A stretch of DNA of 21,980 nucleotides from JAUWQU01 sp964605095 (GTDB lineage Bacteria; Planctomycetota; Phycisphaerae; SM23-33): assembly GCA_964605095.1 (NCBI GenBank), contig CAZSBS010000051.1, positions 1 through 21,980 on the forward strand, given 5' to 3'. The notes beneath the pieces were generated by a model that saw only the letters and a program-made list of their open reading frames with translations, did not search any database and was not told the origin of the DNA. The translations under genes and the position numbers were made by a program. Positions 1 to 8,133 of this stretch are shown here, one piece after another. Position 1 is the stretch's first letter, and each line of letters begins with the position of its first letter.

Positions 1-39
1 TTAAGGCGGCAGGCAGGCCGCGGGAGAGACTCGGCCTTA

Positions 40-245
40 GGCCCAACGGGCCGATAGCTTTTAGCCGGGGGCGTAAGCCCCCGGAAAATCGTCAGTTACC
101 TAAATGAGCCCCGAAGGGGCGACAGAACACCCGTGCCGCGGTGTCAAAAGCACGCTCTCTTTCGCCCCTTTGGGGCTCTTGTTCTAACTAGCTTCTCACC
201 GGGGGCTTACGCCCCCGGCTAAATGCTGCCGGCCCCTCGGGCCTG
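40..245. repeat. About 200-bp inverted-repeat element of nested GC-rich palindromes
   Basis: Two long arms (about 40-132 and 150-245) are imperfect reverse complements of one another. The best part is an exact 24-nt match between 61-84 and the complement of 199-222. Inside it is a perfect 8-bp hairpin, CCGGGGGC-GTAA-GCCCCCGG (65-84). Nearer the centre each arm has a second small palindrome, GCCCC-gaa-GGGGC at 108-120 and GCCCC-ttt-GGGGC at 164-176. No coding sequence was seen here. From memory, similar paired palindromes recur between genes in planctomycete genomes; that part is recollection, not shown by this window. It lies beyond the 3' end of the pilus locus. Confidence 0.8.
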
Positions 246-296
246 AAGAAAACGGTCAGTTTGAGTACTTACTACTCTCTTCCGCTCTGTCTGCCA

Positions 297-320
297 GTGC
301 TTTTCCTGCCGGAAAAGCAC
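297..320 (-). terminator. Hairpin 12 nt after the last Tad-locus gene
   Basis: A perfect 10-bp stem, GTGCTTTTCC (297-306) and GGAAAAGCAC (311-320), closes a 4-nt loop 12 nt past the stop codon of the terminal TadE-like gene. There is no T-run after it on the minus strand, so it is not a textbook intrinsic terminator. It may still protect the 3' end or help termination. Confidence 0.5.
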
Positions 321-332
321 CTGCAGACCGGC

Positions 333-1034
333 TCACCACCCGTTAACGTAGGTATTCCGGATCATCTTGCCCATTTCCGTGCCTGGATCGGGCACCCCCA
401 GCAGCACCTGGTCGAGGTCGTCAAGGAACTGCTTGCGGGTGACGTAGCGGCACCCGACCTCGTTCTTCCGCCACTCCACGCCTTCGCGGATGTGGAAGGC
501 CCGGATGGCGCCCTTGTACTTCTTGAAGGCGTTGACTTCGGTGCCGAACTCCGCCGAGACCGACGCCCCCTGGGCGCCGGGGAAGACCGAGTGGTCCGGA
601 TACGGGTTGACCAGGAGCTTGTCGGCAAACTCCCCGGCATAATCGCTCTTGCCCCCAGCCGCGTCCACAAGGCTCTCCAATTCGTCGTTGTGCCCGCCGC
701 TCCGCGAGACGCCAACGCCGACCGCCTCGTCGCGGAAGAACATGTGGTTGAGCCCGGGGTGATCCGGATCGTCGAACCACACCGCATCCTCGTCGTCGGT
801 GTTGGGGTCCACGTAGTCGTACGTCCATGCGCCGCTGTTGGCGTGGCGCCACGAGACGTACCTCGCGGCCGTCTTTACCTGCTGCTGGTCCATCATCGCC
901 CAGCCCAGGAACATCGTGCCGACCAGTATGCACGCGAACAGCGGGATGCACATGGCGGTCTCGATCATCGCCGCGCCACGCCTGCTCCTTGGAGTCCGGC
1001 GCCTGGAGGCAAGAGCTGAGTTTCTGGTGTTCAT
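333..1034 (-). CDS. TadE-like pseudopilin, last gene of the Tad locus
   Basis: A 233-residue protein with a short basic N-terminus and then one hydrophobic helix (about residues 21-40) that begins RRGAAMIETAMCIPLF. This is the usual opening of TadE family proteins, which are minor pseudopilins in the membrane needed for Flp pilus assembly. The rest is polar and presumably extracytoplasmic. ATG at 1034 is preferred because AAGGAAG lies about 9 nt upstream. An in-frame GTG at 1067 would add 11 residues and sits only 3 nt after the preceding stop codon, with no good ribosome site. It follows the TadG-like gene by 36 nt and is probably in the same transcript. The C-terminal domain is not recognised. 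Confidence 0.8.
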   Translation of the reverse strand: MNTRNSALASRRRTPRSRRGAAMIETAMCIPLFACILVGTMFLGWAMMDQQQVKTAARYVSWRHANSGAWTYDYVDPNTDDEDAVWFDDPDHPGLNHMFFRDEAVGVGVSRSGGHNDELESLVDAAGGKSDYAGEFADKLLVNPYPDHSVFPGAQGASVSAEFGTEVNAFKKYKGAIRAFHIREGVEWRKNEVGCRYVTRKQFLDDLDQVLLGVPDPGTEMGKMIRNTYVNGW

Positions 1035-1070
1035 GTTGTTACGCTTCCTTCCGCAACCTTTGCACACCGG

Positions 1071-3188
1071 TCAGTGGTTCAAGAACAGCCGGGCCATCTC
1101 CGGGTCCAGCGAGGAAAGATACTTCAGCGCGGTCTCGATTTCCGCGGCGTCAACCTTGGCGCTGTCGGCGTCGCCGATGCCGTTTTCCATGCGCGTGACC
1201 CAGCTTTCGCTGTCGCCGAGCGGCAGCAGTTTGGTCACGGGCATCAACTGCACCTGCCAGTCCTGAGTCCAGAGGCCGAAGCTCCTGCTGTTGAAGACCT
1301 TCGCCTGGGCGACCGTCAATGTGCCATTGATCGTGCTGAGGTTCTGGAACCGCGCCGGCCAGAACGGAGCCTTCATCTCCTTGCGAGCCACGCCGAGGTA
1401 AGTGAACCGCTGGCGCCTCCAGCCGACGTCCGGGTCATCGCCGCTGTAGTCGCCCGTGGACGTGTCCAGCAGGACCGGCGCGGGCAGAGGGTCGCCGGAT
1501 TCCCAGTTGGCCGGGTTGGACACCTCGTGCGTGCCGCCAACGTCGATGCCGCCGAAGAAGTACCACGCGTACAGATACACCGGCTGCCAGACCACCTCGC
1601 CGTCCGGCGCGCCCGGCGGGATCACCTGCTTGACAATGCCCAACTCGCGGTCCTCGGTCGTCTCGTAGGTGAACTGGTCCTTCCAGACGTAGTCGGATAC
1701 CTGAGGCAGGTTCCACTTGCCCGGATCCTGCCACCCGCCGTACCAGATCGCTATCGGGTAGTCGCCGTTGGTGCGGAACGTCCCCGGGCTCATGAACATC
1801 CCGTCGCCCTCGGGGTACTTCGATGCGATCTCGACCACGTACACCAGCGTGCTGGTCACCTGGTTGGCTGGGTCGTCGCCAATTGCCTTGCACTGCGGAT
1901 ACCCAACGATCCAGTTGGGATAGTGTATCTCCGTGGTGATCGTGTCCTCGCCCGCCCCGGCCGGGAACATGTAGTTGAGCTTCATCCGCGCTATGCGGTC
2001 CGTGTACTCGTAGTAGAACGTGTCGCGCAGCCTGCCTGGGTCCTGGTTGCTGTAACCTCTGGACCAGTCGTGGATGCGCCTCCTGGCCCACTCGTAAGGT
2101 CCGTAGGTGGTGTAGCCCTGAAGCTCGTGGTAACCGGTCGCCCTCATGTAGCCGGGGTGCCCGCCGCCGCCGCCTTGGTTCATGGCGGAGTTGCCGACAG
2201 ACCGCCCGCCGCCGCCGGGGCGCCCTTTGCCGCCGCGATTCTGCCCAACCCCCTCCTGGCCGGGAACCCACACGCTGCCGGTCTGGATGAACTCCGAAAA
2301 GTAGTCCCGCCACTTGTGCAGCCTCGCCCACGGGCCAAGCCGGTACGGGTACACGAAGTCCGGTATCGCCCCGCCGCGCCCGCCCGAGGGCTGCATTGCG
2401 CCATACTCGCTGCGAATCTCCTCCCTGCCGCGGATCGGGGGCATGAAGTCCTCGTATTGGCCCAGCTTGGCGGGCATCTCCGGGCGAATCGGAACGATGA
2501 ACGCCGCCGTGGCGGAGTCCCTATCAGCCATATACCCCGCGCGCTGCTGGGCCAGGAGCCCGCAAGACTCCCAGGCCGCCATGCTGAAGTCCTGCATGGT
2601 CTTGGCGGCACGCCACAACATGCCGTGCGGGCGGTCGCCCGGCGCTTGGCCGCGGCGAGAGTAGTGAGTTATCTCCTCCATGTCGAAGTTCGGCAGGTTG
2701 ATCGTCGGGGCGTACGCCTGGAGTATGTCGCGCTGCACCGCCATACGCGCCCGCAGCGACTCGATCCCATCCCGCAGATGCTGCTCGGTGGCCGGGCTGA
2801 TGTTCGGGTCAATCCGCGGCTGCTGGATCAGGTTGGCCAGGGCCAGTTCCCACTGAGTTACCTCCGCCAGCGCCATCGCCGACGCCAGGGGCTGGGCGTC
2901 CAGTATCGGCACCTCGGCGATCATCTTGGTCATGGCGACGTTGTCCATGGCCACGATGTTCATGTTCCGCGCCATCCAGTCAGCCCCGCTTATGGCGGCG
3001 GCGTCGGCGGCGCCCTGCATCTCCAGCCGGCGGTTCACCTGGTCGCCAACGTTGTAGACGTAGAACATCACGCCCGCCAGCAAAGTCATCGAAAACAGCG
3101 CCATGATGAGAACCTGACCCCGGCGCCTGGCGCCGCGCGGACAAGTCATAGCCCTGGGTGCTCTGATGTCAACCGATCGGCCGTCCAT
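1071..3188 (-). CDS. Large TadG-like Tad-domain protein
   Basis: A 705-residue protein. Residues about 20-66 contain the Tad N-terminal signature: a basic stretch, RRRGQVLIMALFSM, a single membrane helix (about 25-45), then GDQVNRRLEMQGAADAAAIS, a stretch typical of TadE/TadG-type pilus proteins. The remaining 640 residues are predicted to be outside the membrane and are rich in Trp, Tyr and Gly, with a Gly-rich segment around residues 310-350. No von Willebrand A motif (DxSxS), present in many TadG proteins, was found. The ATG at 3188 follows GAAAGGA by about 9 nt. It starts 28 nt after the kinase gene. The domain assignment is good for the N-terminus; the function of the long C-terminal part is unknown. 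Confidence 0.75.
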   Translation of the reverse strand: MDGRSVDIRAPRAMTCPRGARRRGQVLIMALFSMTLLAGVMFYVYNVGDQVNRRLEMQGAADAAAISGADWMARNMNIVAMDNVAMTKMIAEVPILDAQPLASAMALAEVTQWELALANLIQQPRIDPNISPATEQHLRDGIESLRARMAVQRDILQAYAPTINLPNFDMEEITHYSRRGQAPGDRPHGMLWRAAKTMQDFSMAAWESCGLLAQQRAGYMADRDSATAAFIVPIRPEMPAKLGQYEDFMPPIRGREEIRSEYGAMQPSGGRGGAIPDFVYPYRLGPWARLHKWRDYFSEFIQTGSVWVPGQEGVGQNRGGKGRPGGGGRSVGNSAMNQGGGGGHPGYMRATGYHELQGYTTYGPYEWARRRIHDWSRGYSNQDPGRLRDTFYYEYTDRIARMKLNYMFPAGAGEDTITTEIHYPNWIVGYPQCKAIGDDPANQVTSTLVYVVEIASKYPEGDGMFMSPGTFRTNGDYPIAIWYGGWQDPGKWNLPQVSDYVWKDQFTYETTEDRELGIVKQVIPPGAPDGEVVWQPVYLYAWYFFGGIDVGGTHEVSNPANWESGDPLPAPVLLDTSTGDYSGDDPDVGWRRQRFTYLGVARKEMKAPFWPARFQNLSTINGTLTVAQAKVFNSRSFGLWTQDWQVQLMPVTKLLPLGDSESWVTRMENGIGDADSAKVDAAEIETALKYLSSLDPEMARLFLNH

Positions 3189-3216
3189 ATCGCACCGTCC
3201 TTTCGAGCAGGCTTCC

Positions 3217-5982
3217 TCAACCCGGGCTGGCCGCCTTGTCGGCTTGCTCCGCCTTGCGAATCGCTTCCTGCACTTCCGGGGTGTTCTTGAAGCCCTGGGC
3301 CAGCTTGAAATAGCTTAGGGCCTCCCTGTAATTCTTCTGTTCCATGGCCTCGATGCCCTTGGCGAAGTTCTCGCCGTACCGCGTGTCGGCGATCGCTTCC
3401 TTCGCCTCAGCCGTGTCGCGAATCTTACGCGCCTCCTCGAAACTGGCGAGGGCCTTGCGCCACTGGCCCTTCTTCAGGGCCTCTCTGCCGTCATCCATCA
3501 GCTTGGTGTACTGCTGGTCGGCCACCATTACAGCGATCCAGTTGTCGATCAACGCCGCCGCCGAAGGCTTCATCGCCCTGGCCTCGAGGTACGCCTTGCT
3601 GGCCCCGTCGTACTTCTTCTCCGTCCGCAGCTTGTCGGCCTCGGTAAACTTGATGCGGAACCTGCATTCGGTTATCTGCGCCTTCAGCGTGTCGTCCATG
3701 ACTATCTTGGCGGCATTCTCGTACTCGGCCAGGGCCTCGGCCCACTTGCCAGCCGCGAAATAACCATTACCCTTGGTGACTGTGTCCGCGCGCTGCTGGG
3801 CCTGGGCCAGCATCGCCAGTTCGGCCTTGGCGTCCGGGTTATCCTTGTACTGAATGGACTTGGTGAATGCCGCGCGGGCTTCCTCGATCTTCCCCGCGGC
3901 CTTGAGTTCCCGGCCCTCTGCCAGGGCCACTTCCGACTGGAGGGTCTGGATCTCGTCCTTGATGGCCTGGCTGGGCTGCAACCTGTCCAGCCTTCGCAGC
4001 GCCACGATCAGCAGCCGCTTGTCGCCGCCGGCGCGAGCCTTCTCGACATCCGACAGCGCCTGGTTGACCGTGCGGTTGCCTGTGATCTTCGCCAGCGCGC
4101 CGGATATCTTCTGGTCGTAGCCCCTTATCTCATCGCGCGGCAGTTCAGACGCCGGCTCGCTGCGCAGCATGTCCTGGAGAGCCTCGTAGCATGTCTCAGC
4201 CTCGTCGAACTTGGACTGCTGGACGAGGCCCTCGGCCTTTTGGATCTGGGCCTGGACCTGGTTGCGGAACTCCGTCTCGTTGATCAACTGTAGGAACTTG
4301 GCTTTCTCGGACTCCAGTTGCGGCGTAAGGGCAACGCCCACCAACTCGTCATGCATCGCCTTCCTGGCCTTTTCGTAGTCGCGGCGCTCGAACAGCACTC
4401 GGGCCGAGTCCTCGGTCTGGCGGTAGGATTGGGTCGCCATGCGTTCCTCACCGAAGTTCTTCACGCGATTGGCGGCAGTGTCTATCCAATCGCGAGGAAT
4501 TCCGCCTTCCTTTTGCACGGCCTTCTTGGCATCGCCGGCGGCGACTTCCTTGACTTTCGCCACATCCCATTTGCGCGCCAGTATCGCCAGATAGCCCTCG
4601 CACAGCGGCAAGAGCACGGTGGCCTTGCGGGCCTCTTGGCTCCGTGGGTATTTTGTGGTCAACTCCTGGAAGTCCTTGATGGCCAAGGCGAACTTCGCGC
4701 CGTCGAAAGGACTGGCGCCCTTGCCTATTCCGGCGTCCATGGCCTCGACGGCCGAGGTATACTTGTCGCGTATGATCGCCACCTCGGCATCATGTATTCG
4801 CCTGTTCTGCACGGCCTTGTACACGAGAAAGCCGCCGCCGCCGATAAGCCCCAGCAGCAGCAACGGGAGCACCAGGAACAGAAGCACCTTTCGGCCCAGC
4901 CGCTGGCTGGGAAGCGGCGCCGTCAGTGCGCCCCGCGGCTCGCCCGATACCACCAGTTCGTCCCCGGCGTCCGGCGGGACGAACCCCATCCCGCTGTCGT
5001 CAGGCGTCATGACCGGGCGTGGGCGCCCCTGCGCCGCCCTGGCCGCGCGACGCCGGCCCGCCAGCCTCGCGGATGCCTTGGCGGACGACGGCTTGGCGCG
5101 GGGAGAAAACACCGTCTTGATAGTCCGGCCAAGATCTTCCATGCTGCGGAACCGCTCGTCGGGATTCTTGGCCATCATCTTGGCCACGATCTCCGAGAGC
5201 GGCTCAGGCACGGATGGGTTCACCTCGCAAAGAAGCGGCGCCGCCACCGACATGTTGCCGTGCCACTTCATCCAACGCAACTGCTCGCCGTGCTTGTCGC
5301 GGATGATCTCGGCGAAGATCTCGTTGAACTTGGGCCGGCCCGCGAGCATCTCGTAGGCGATGAAGCCCAGCGAGTACATGTCCACCCGCCCATCGACCTT
5401 GTGAAGCTCGCCGTAAAGCTCCGGCGCCATGTACTTGGTCGTGCCCAGCGCCATCGACGCGTCGCCCGACATGGCCGCCACGCCGAAGTCCGTGATCTTG
5501 GGCCGCAGGCCCTCGCCGACAATGATGTTCGAGGGCTTCAGGTCCCTGTGAATGACCCCCGCGCTGTGAACCGCGTGCAGGGCCGCCGCCAGGCGCCAGA
5601 TGATCTGAAGGGTCGCCTTGGTCTCCGTCGGACCCTTGGTGTCCTCCAGAACTCGCTCCAAGCTCGCGCCGGCAAGGTACTCCATGACGATGAACAGGCC
5701 ACGCTCGTCCTCGATCAACTCGTGGATCGTGACGATCGACTCCTGCTCGTTGCCGAGCCTGGCCAGGATCTGAGCTTCCTTGCGGAACCGCTCCATGAAC
5801 TTCGGATCACCCGCAAGGTGCGAGGAAATCTGCTTCAGCGCGACGTGGCGGTCCAGCAGGGCGTCGTAAGCCTTGTAGACAATGGCCTGGCCGCCCATGC
5901 CGGCTCGCTCGACAATCTCGTATTTGCCGACCTTCGAGCCCTTGGCGAGCCCTACTCCGTCGGATTTAGTCTGTTCTGTCAC
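3217..5982 (-). CDS. Transmembrane Hanks-type Ser/Thr protein kinase with TPR-like sensor region
   Basis: A 921-residue receptor-like kinase. Residues about 20-290 form a complete catalytic domain: glycine loop GMGGQAIV (28-35), VALK lysine K50, helix-C E69, catalytic HRDLKPSN (D147), DFG (D165) and APE (186-188). The third loop glycine is Ala33, a change tolerated in bacterial kinases. A basic, Ala-rich linker (about 295-320) precedes one membrane helix (about 365-389). Residues 395-921 are helical TPR-like repeats, for example around KNYREALSYFKLAQ near the C-terminus, predicted outside the cytoplasm. It should phosphorylate Ser/Thr in cytoplasmic proteins; the substrate is unknown. GTG at 5982 is chosen, with AAGGA 6 nt upstream. 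It lies between two Tad genes on the same strand, 58 nt after one and 28 nt before the other, which suggests a role in pilus control. Confidence 0.9.
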   Translation of the reverse strand: MTEQTKSDGVGLAKGSKVGKYEIVERAGMGGQAIVYKAYDALLDRHVALKQISSHLAGDPKFMERFRKEAQILARLGNEQESIVTIHELIEDERGLFIVMEYLAGASLERVLEDTKGPTETKATLQIIWRLAAALHAVHSAGVIHRDLKPSNIIVGEGLRPKITDFGVAAMSGDASMALGTTKYMAPELYGELHKVDGRVDMYSLGFIAYEMLAGRPKFNEIFAEIIRDKHGEQLRWMKWHGNMSVAAPLLCEVNPSVPEPLSEIVAKMMAKNPDERFRSMEDLGRTIKTVFSPRAKPSSAKASARLAGRRRAARAAQGRPRPVMTPDDSGMGFVPPDAGDELVVSGEPRGALTAPLPSQRLGRKVLLFLVLPLLLLGLIGGGGFLVYKAVQNRRIHDAEVAIIRDKYTSAVEAMDAGIGKGASPFDGAKFALAIKDFQELTTKYPRSQEARKATVLLPLCEGYLAILARKWDVAKVKEVAAGDAKKAVQKEGGIPRDWIDTAANRVKNFGEERMATQSYRQTEDSARVLFERRDYEKARKAMHDELVGVALTPQLESEKAKFLQLINETEFRNQVQAQIQKAEGLVQQSKFDEAETCYEALQDMLRSEPASELPRDEIRGYDQKISGALAKITGNRTVNQALSDVEKARAGGDKRLLIVALRRLDRLQPSQAIKDEIQTLQSEVALAEGRELKAAGKIEEARAAFTKSIQYKDNPDAKAELAMLAQAQQRADTVTKGNGYFAAGKWAEALAEYENAAKIVMDDTLKAQITECRFRIKFTEADKLRTEKKYDGASKAYLEARAMKPSAAALIDNWIAVMVADQQYTKLMDDGREALKKGQWRKALASFEEARKIRDTAEAKEAIADTRYGENFAKGIEAMEQKNYREALSYFKLAQGFKNTPEVQEAIRKAEQADKAASPG

Positions 5983-6040
5983 CGTCTATCCTTGACTGGT
6001 CTGTGCCCGCCGTTCGAGCGCTTCCGCGACCGCCCGGCAT

Positions 6041-6997
6041 CTAGTTCGCGTCCTGGGGGAACGTCTCTTTGTCAACGTAATCCTGCACGCCCTCGTTGGG
6101 CAGCGCGTATGATGCGGTGATGTCCGTGCCGTACTCGTTCTCGCCGAAGCCAAGCTCGACCCCGCCCGGAGCCAGCGCGAATATCCGCGCCGCCGTCGGC
6201 ACCGACAGGTAGAACGTGTGACGAACCGTCACGTGAACGTCCTCGTTCTCCTGGAAGAAGCCGTTCTTGTCGTCGTTGCGCGGCACGGGAGGGTCCACCG
6301 TCACCTCGGTGTGACCCGCCGCGTACGCCATCTTCCGAGACAGCCGCTGGTCTACCCACGCCGGCTGCTTGATGTCCTGGATCGACAAAAACCGCTCCAC
6401 GCCGTTTACGTACACGTCGCCGCCCGTCCCGGCCGCGATTACGTCCTCGCTGCCGCACGAAACCGGCAGCAGCGCCGTCGTGGCTGAAAGCGTCACCCGG
6501 TATTTCTTGCTCGTGGCGTCCTGGCTGTCGAGAATCAGGTTTCGCGGCTCGGCCGCACCGTAGTCCTGCGGAATCGCCACTATCGCCGTCCGCGTGGCGC
6601 AAAAGGCCGCGTAATGCACGCAGACGTTGCCGACCATCAGCAGCGACGCCTGGGCCATCAGCAGCCCCAACATCAGCAGGAACGGAATGGCCAGGGCGAA
6701 CTCGATAATCGCCACGCCCTGCTCGCCTCGCCCGGCCGTCCTGTAAGGCCGGCCCGCTTGCCAGAGCATCCGCGCCACGGCCGCAAAAAGCACGGCACAG
6801 ATGACCAGCACTGCCGCACAGGCCATAAACATCCTGCTGGCTGCCGCTTGCAGCAGCCAGTGCGACCTGGGCCCCACCGGCACGACCAGAGGCCAGCATA
6901 TCAACGCGGCTCCTGCCGCCAATGCCGCGCAGCACGCCCAGACAAGCCGCCATCGGCCTGGCCGGGCCCGGTCTCGTTTTCCGCCTTGTCCGATCAT
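6041..6997 (-). CDS. TadE-like pilus protein with two extra N-terminal membrane segments
   Basis: A 318-residue protein. The TadE-like core starts near residue 90 with RGEQGVAIIEFALAIPFLL and continues through one long hydrophobic helix. Unlike a standard TadE protein, it is preceded by about 85 residues with two further hydrophobic segments (about 17-40 and 53-77). The C-terminal 190 residues are polar and probably extracytoplasmic. The ATG at 6997 comes 3 nt after the stop of the prepilin peptidase gene, with GGTGAG overlapping that stop, so translation is likely coupled. The long N-terminal extension is real if this start is right; a start nearer the TadE motif is possible, but no better internal ATG was seen. 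Confidence 0.75.
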   Translation of the reverse strand: MIGQGGKRDRARPGRWRLVWACCAALAAGAALICWPLVVPVGPRSHWLLQAAASRMFMACAAVLVICAVLFAAVARMLWQAGRPYRTAGRGEQGVAIIEFALAIPFLLMLGLLMAQASLLMVGNVCVHYAAFCATRTAIVAIPQDYGAAEPRNLILDSQDATSKKYRVTLSATTALLPVSCGSEDVIAAGTGGDVYVNGVERFLSIQDIKQPAWVDQRLSRKMAYAAGHTEVTVDPPVPRNDDKNGFFQENEDVHVTVRHTFYLSVPTAARIFALAPGGVELGFGENEYGTDITASYALPNEGVQDYVDKETFPQDAN

Positions 6998-7000
6998 GGC

Positions 7001-7603
7001 TCACCACCCCATAAGGAGTTTGCTTGCCACAGGCCCTCGGACGAGCACCTCGACAAGCGCGATGCCCGATCCGATGCACAACGCCAGCCCGAAGGGTATC
7101 TTCGGGCTCTCAGGCGTGGCGGGGTCCGTCGCCTGCCGCGCCTTTACCAACAGCACCAGCGACCACCACATCCGCCGCAGCGTCCGGCGGGTGATCCTCT
7201 TGGCCAGCATCACCACAATCGCCATAACGGCCGCAACGGCAAAGCCGTACATCATGGCCGCAAGCGCAAACTGCCAGCCTGTCAGCGCACCCACGGCGCC
7301 CATCAGCTTGGCGTCTCCGCCGCCGATCCCGCCGGCAAGAAACGCCAGCATCAGCGGCAGATAGCCCACCGCCAAGCCCGCGGCCGAGCCGGCCAGGCCA
7401 ATCCGCAACTGGTCCTCGCCGGCCAGGCCGCCTACAATAGCGTGGCCCGCCAGACCAATCAGTACGCCCGGATACGTGATCCAGTTGTAGATCTTCCCGT
7501 ATCGAACGTCCGTGTACGAACCCGCCACCAGCACGACGGCCAGTACGCAGTAGGCCCAGTGCTGTATTGTAAAAAGCCACCAATCCGAATTATGTGGCGG
7601 CAT
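7001..7603 (-). CDS. cpaA: A24-family prepilin peptidase (TadV/CpaA-like)
   Basis: A 200-residue polytopic membrane aspartic protease. It carries the two conserved aspartates of family A24 in their usual surroundings: D32 in SYTDVRYGKIYNW and D97 in GGGDAKLMG. It lacks the N-terminal methylation domain of PilD-type enzymes, as is usual for Tad/Cpa members. It would cleave the leader peptides of the Flp prepilins, and perhaps the TadE-like pseudopilins, at the cytoplasmic face of the membrane. The ATG at 7603 is preceded by GGAGG at 4-5 nt, a strong ribosome site. It follows the first-listed Flp gene by 73 nt, a gap that contains a hairpin, and is 3 nt upstream of the next gene. Confidence 0.9.
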   Translation of the reverse strand: MPPHNSDWWLFTIQHWAYCVLAVVLVAGSYTDVRYGKIYNWITYPGVLIGLAGHAIVGGLAGEDQLRIGLAGSAAGLAVGYLPLMLAFLAGGIGGGDAKLMGAVGALTGWQFALAAMMYGFAVAAVMAIVVMLAKRITRRTLRRMWWSLVLLVKARQATDPATPESPKIPFGLALCIGSGIALVEVLVRGPVASKLLMGW

Positions 7604-7636
7604 ACTGCCTCCGCTATCGGGCTACCATCCGCTTAC

Positions 7637-7655
7637 CCAGGCACATGCAGCCTGG
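7637..7655 (-). promoter_or_regulatory. Hairpin between Flp pilin and prepilin peptidase genes
   Basis: A perfect 6-bp stem, CCAGGC (7637-7642) and GCCTGG (7650-7655), with a 7-nt loop lies in the 73-nt gap after the pilin gene. No T-run follows. In pilus operons such a structure often stabilises the abundant pilin message or limits read-through. Here this is inferred from position only. Confidence 0.4.
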
Positions 7656-7676
7656 TCCGCCGGAAAACGCGCGGGC

Positions 7677-7892
7677 CTAGTTGTGCTGAATGTCGCCGGG
7701 GTCGGTTTCGCCGCCGCCCTTAATCGTGGCCCACGCATCGTTGAGCCATCCGACGATGTCATGCCAGAACCAGATGATCACCGCAAGCAGCGGCAGCGCC
7801 ACGGCAGCGACGATCAGGACATACTCGACCATGTCGGCGCCCTTCTCGTCCCTATGCAGCGCCTTTATCTTCCGGCTGATCCATTTCAACAT
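7677..7892 (-). CDS. flp: Flp-type (type IVb) prepilin 1
   Basis: A 71-residue prepilin. An 18-residue basic leader ends in EKG, and the mature protein begins ADMVEY, with the glutamate at mature position 5 and tyrosine at 6 as in the Flp family (processing expected at G18/A19). One hydrophobic helix follows, then a short polar tail with a Gly-Gly-Gly stretch. The mature pilin would be about 53 residues. ATG at 7892 is chosen because AAGGTG lies about 5 nt upstream. An in-frame GTG at 7898 would add two residues but crowds the ribosome site. It lies 52 nt after the other pilin gene and upstream of the peptidase expected to process it. Confidence 0.88.
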   Translation of the reverse strand: MLKWISRKIKALHRDEKGADMVEYVLIVAAVALPLLAVIIWFWHDIVGWLNDAWATIKGGGETDPGDIQHN

Positions 7893-7944
7893 GTTCACAC
7901 CTTCAGGGCCAGAAGCCTGATTTTAAGCCGTCCGTGCTGACCCA

Positions 7945-8133
7945 TCACGGAAACGGCAACAACTCCAGGAATGTTACCATCCGATAGTTTTCCGCCAGGA
8001 TCGAAAGCATCAAGCCGAACGCCGCGACGGATGGCAGTCCGATCACGGCGAGCAAGAGCGCATACTCGATCGTGGTCTGGCCACGCTCGTCCGACCAAAG
8101 CCGACGCAGGATGTTCCCAAGTGCTCGCGTCAT
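7945..8133 (-). CDS. flp: Flp-type (type IVb) prepilin 2
   Basis: A 62-residue prepilin with an 18-residue leader ending DERG and a mature start of QTTIEY, so Glu and Tyr are at mature positions 5 and 6 (processing expected at G18/Q19). The mature form would be only 44 residues, almost entirely one hydrophobic helix, with a short tail ending in LLPFP. Its ATG overlaps the TGA of the ATPase gene in an ATGA junction, so translation is coupled to it. It resembles prepilin 1 in leader length and motif but not in the rest of its sequence. It could be a second major pilin or a minor one. Confidence 0.85.
   Translation of the reverse strand: MTRALGNILRRLWSDERGQTTIEYALLLAVIGLPSVAAFGLMLSILAENYRMVTFLELLPFP

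Noticed and set aside
1074..3290. A 738-codon plus-strand open frame opposite the TadG-like gene
   Set aside because: It is an Arg/Val/His-rich shadow frame produced by high GC at third codon positions of the real gene, with no domain or signal. The 600-codon frame at 4318-6120 and the 461-codon frame at 12856-14241 are the same kind of artefact.
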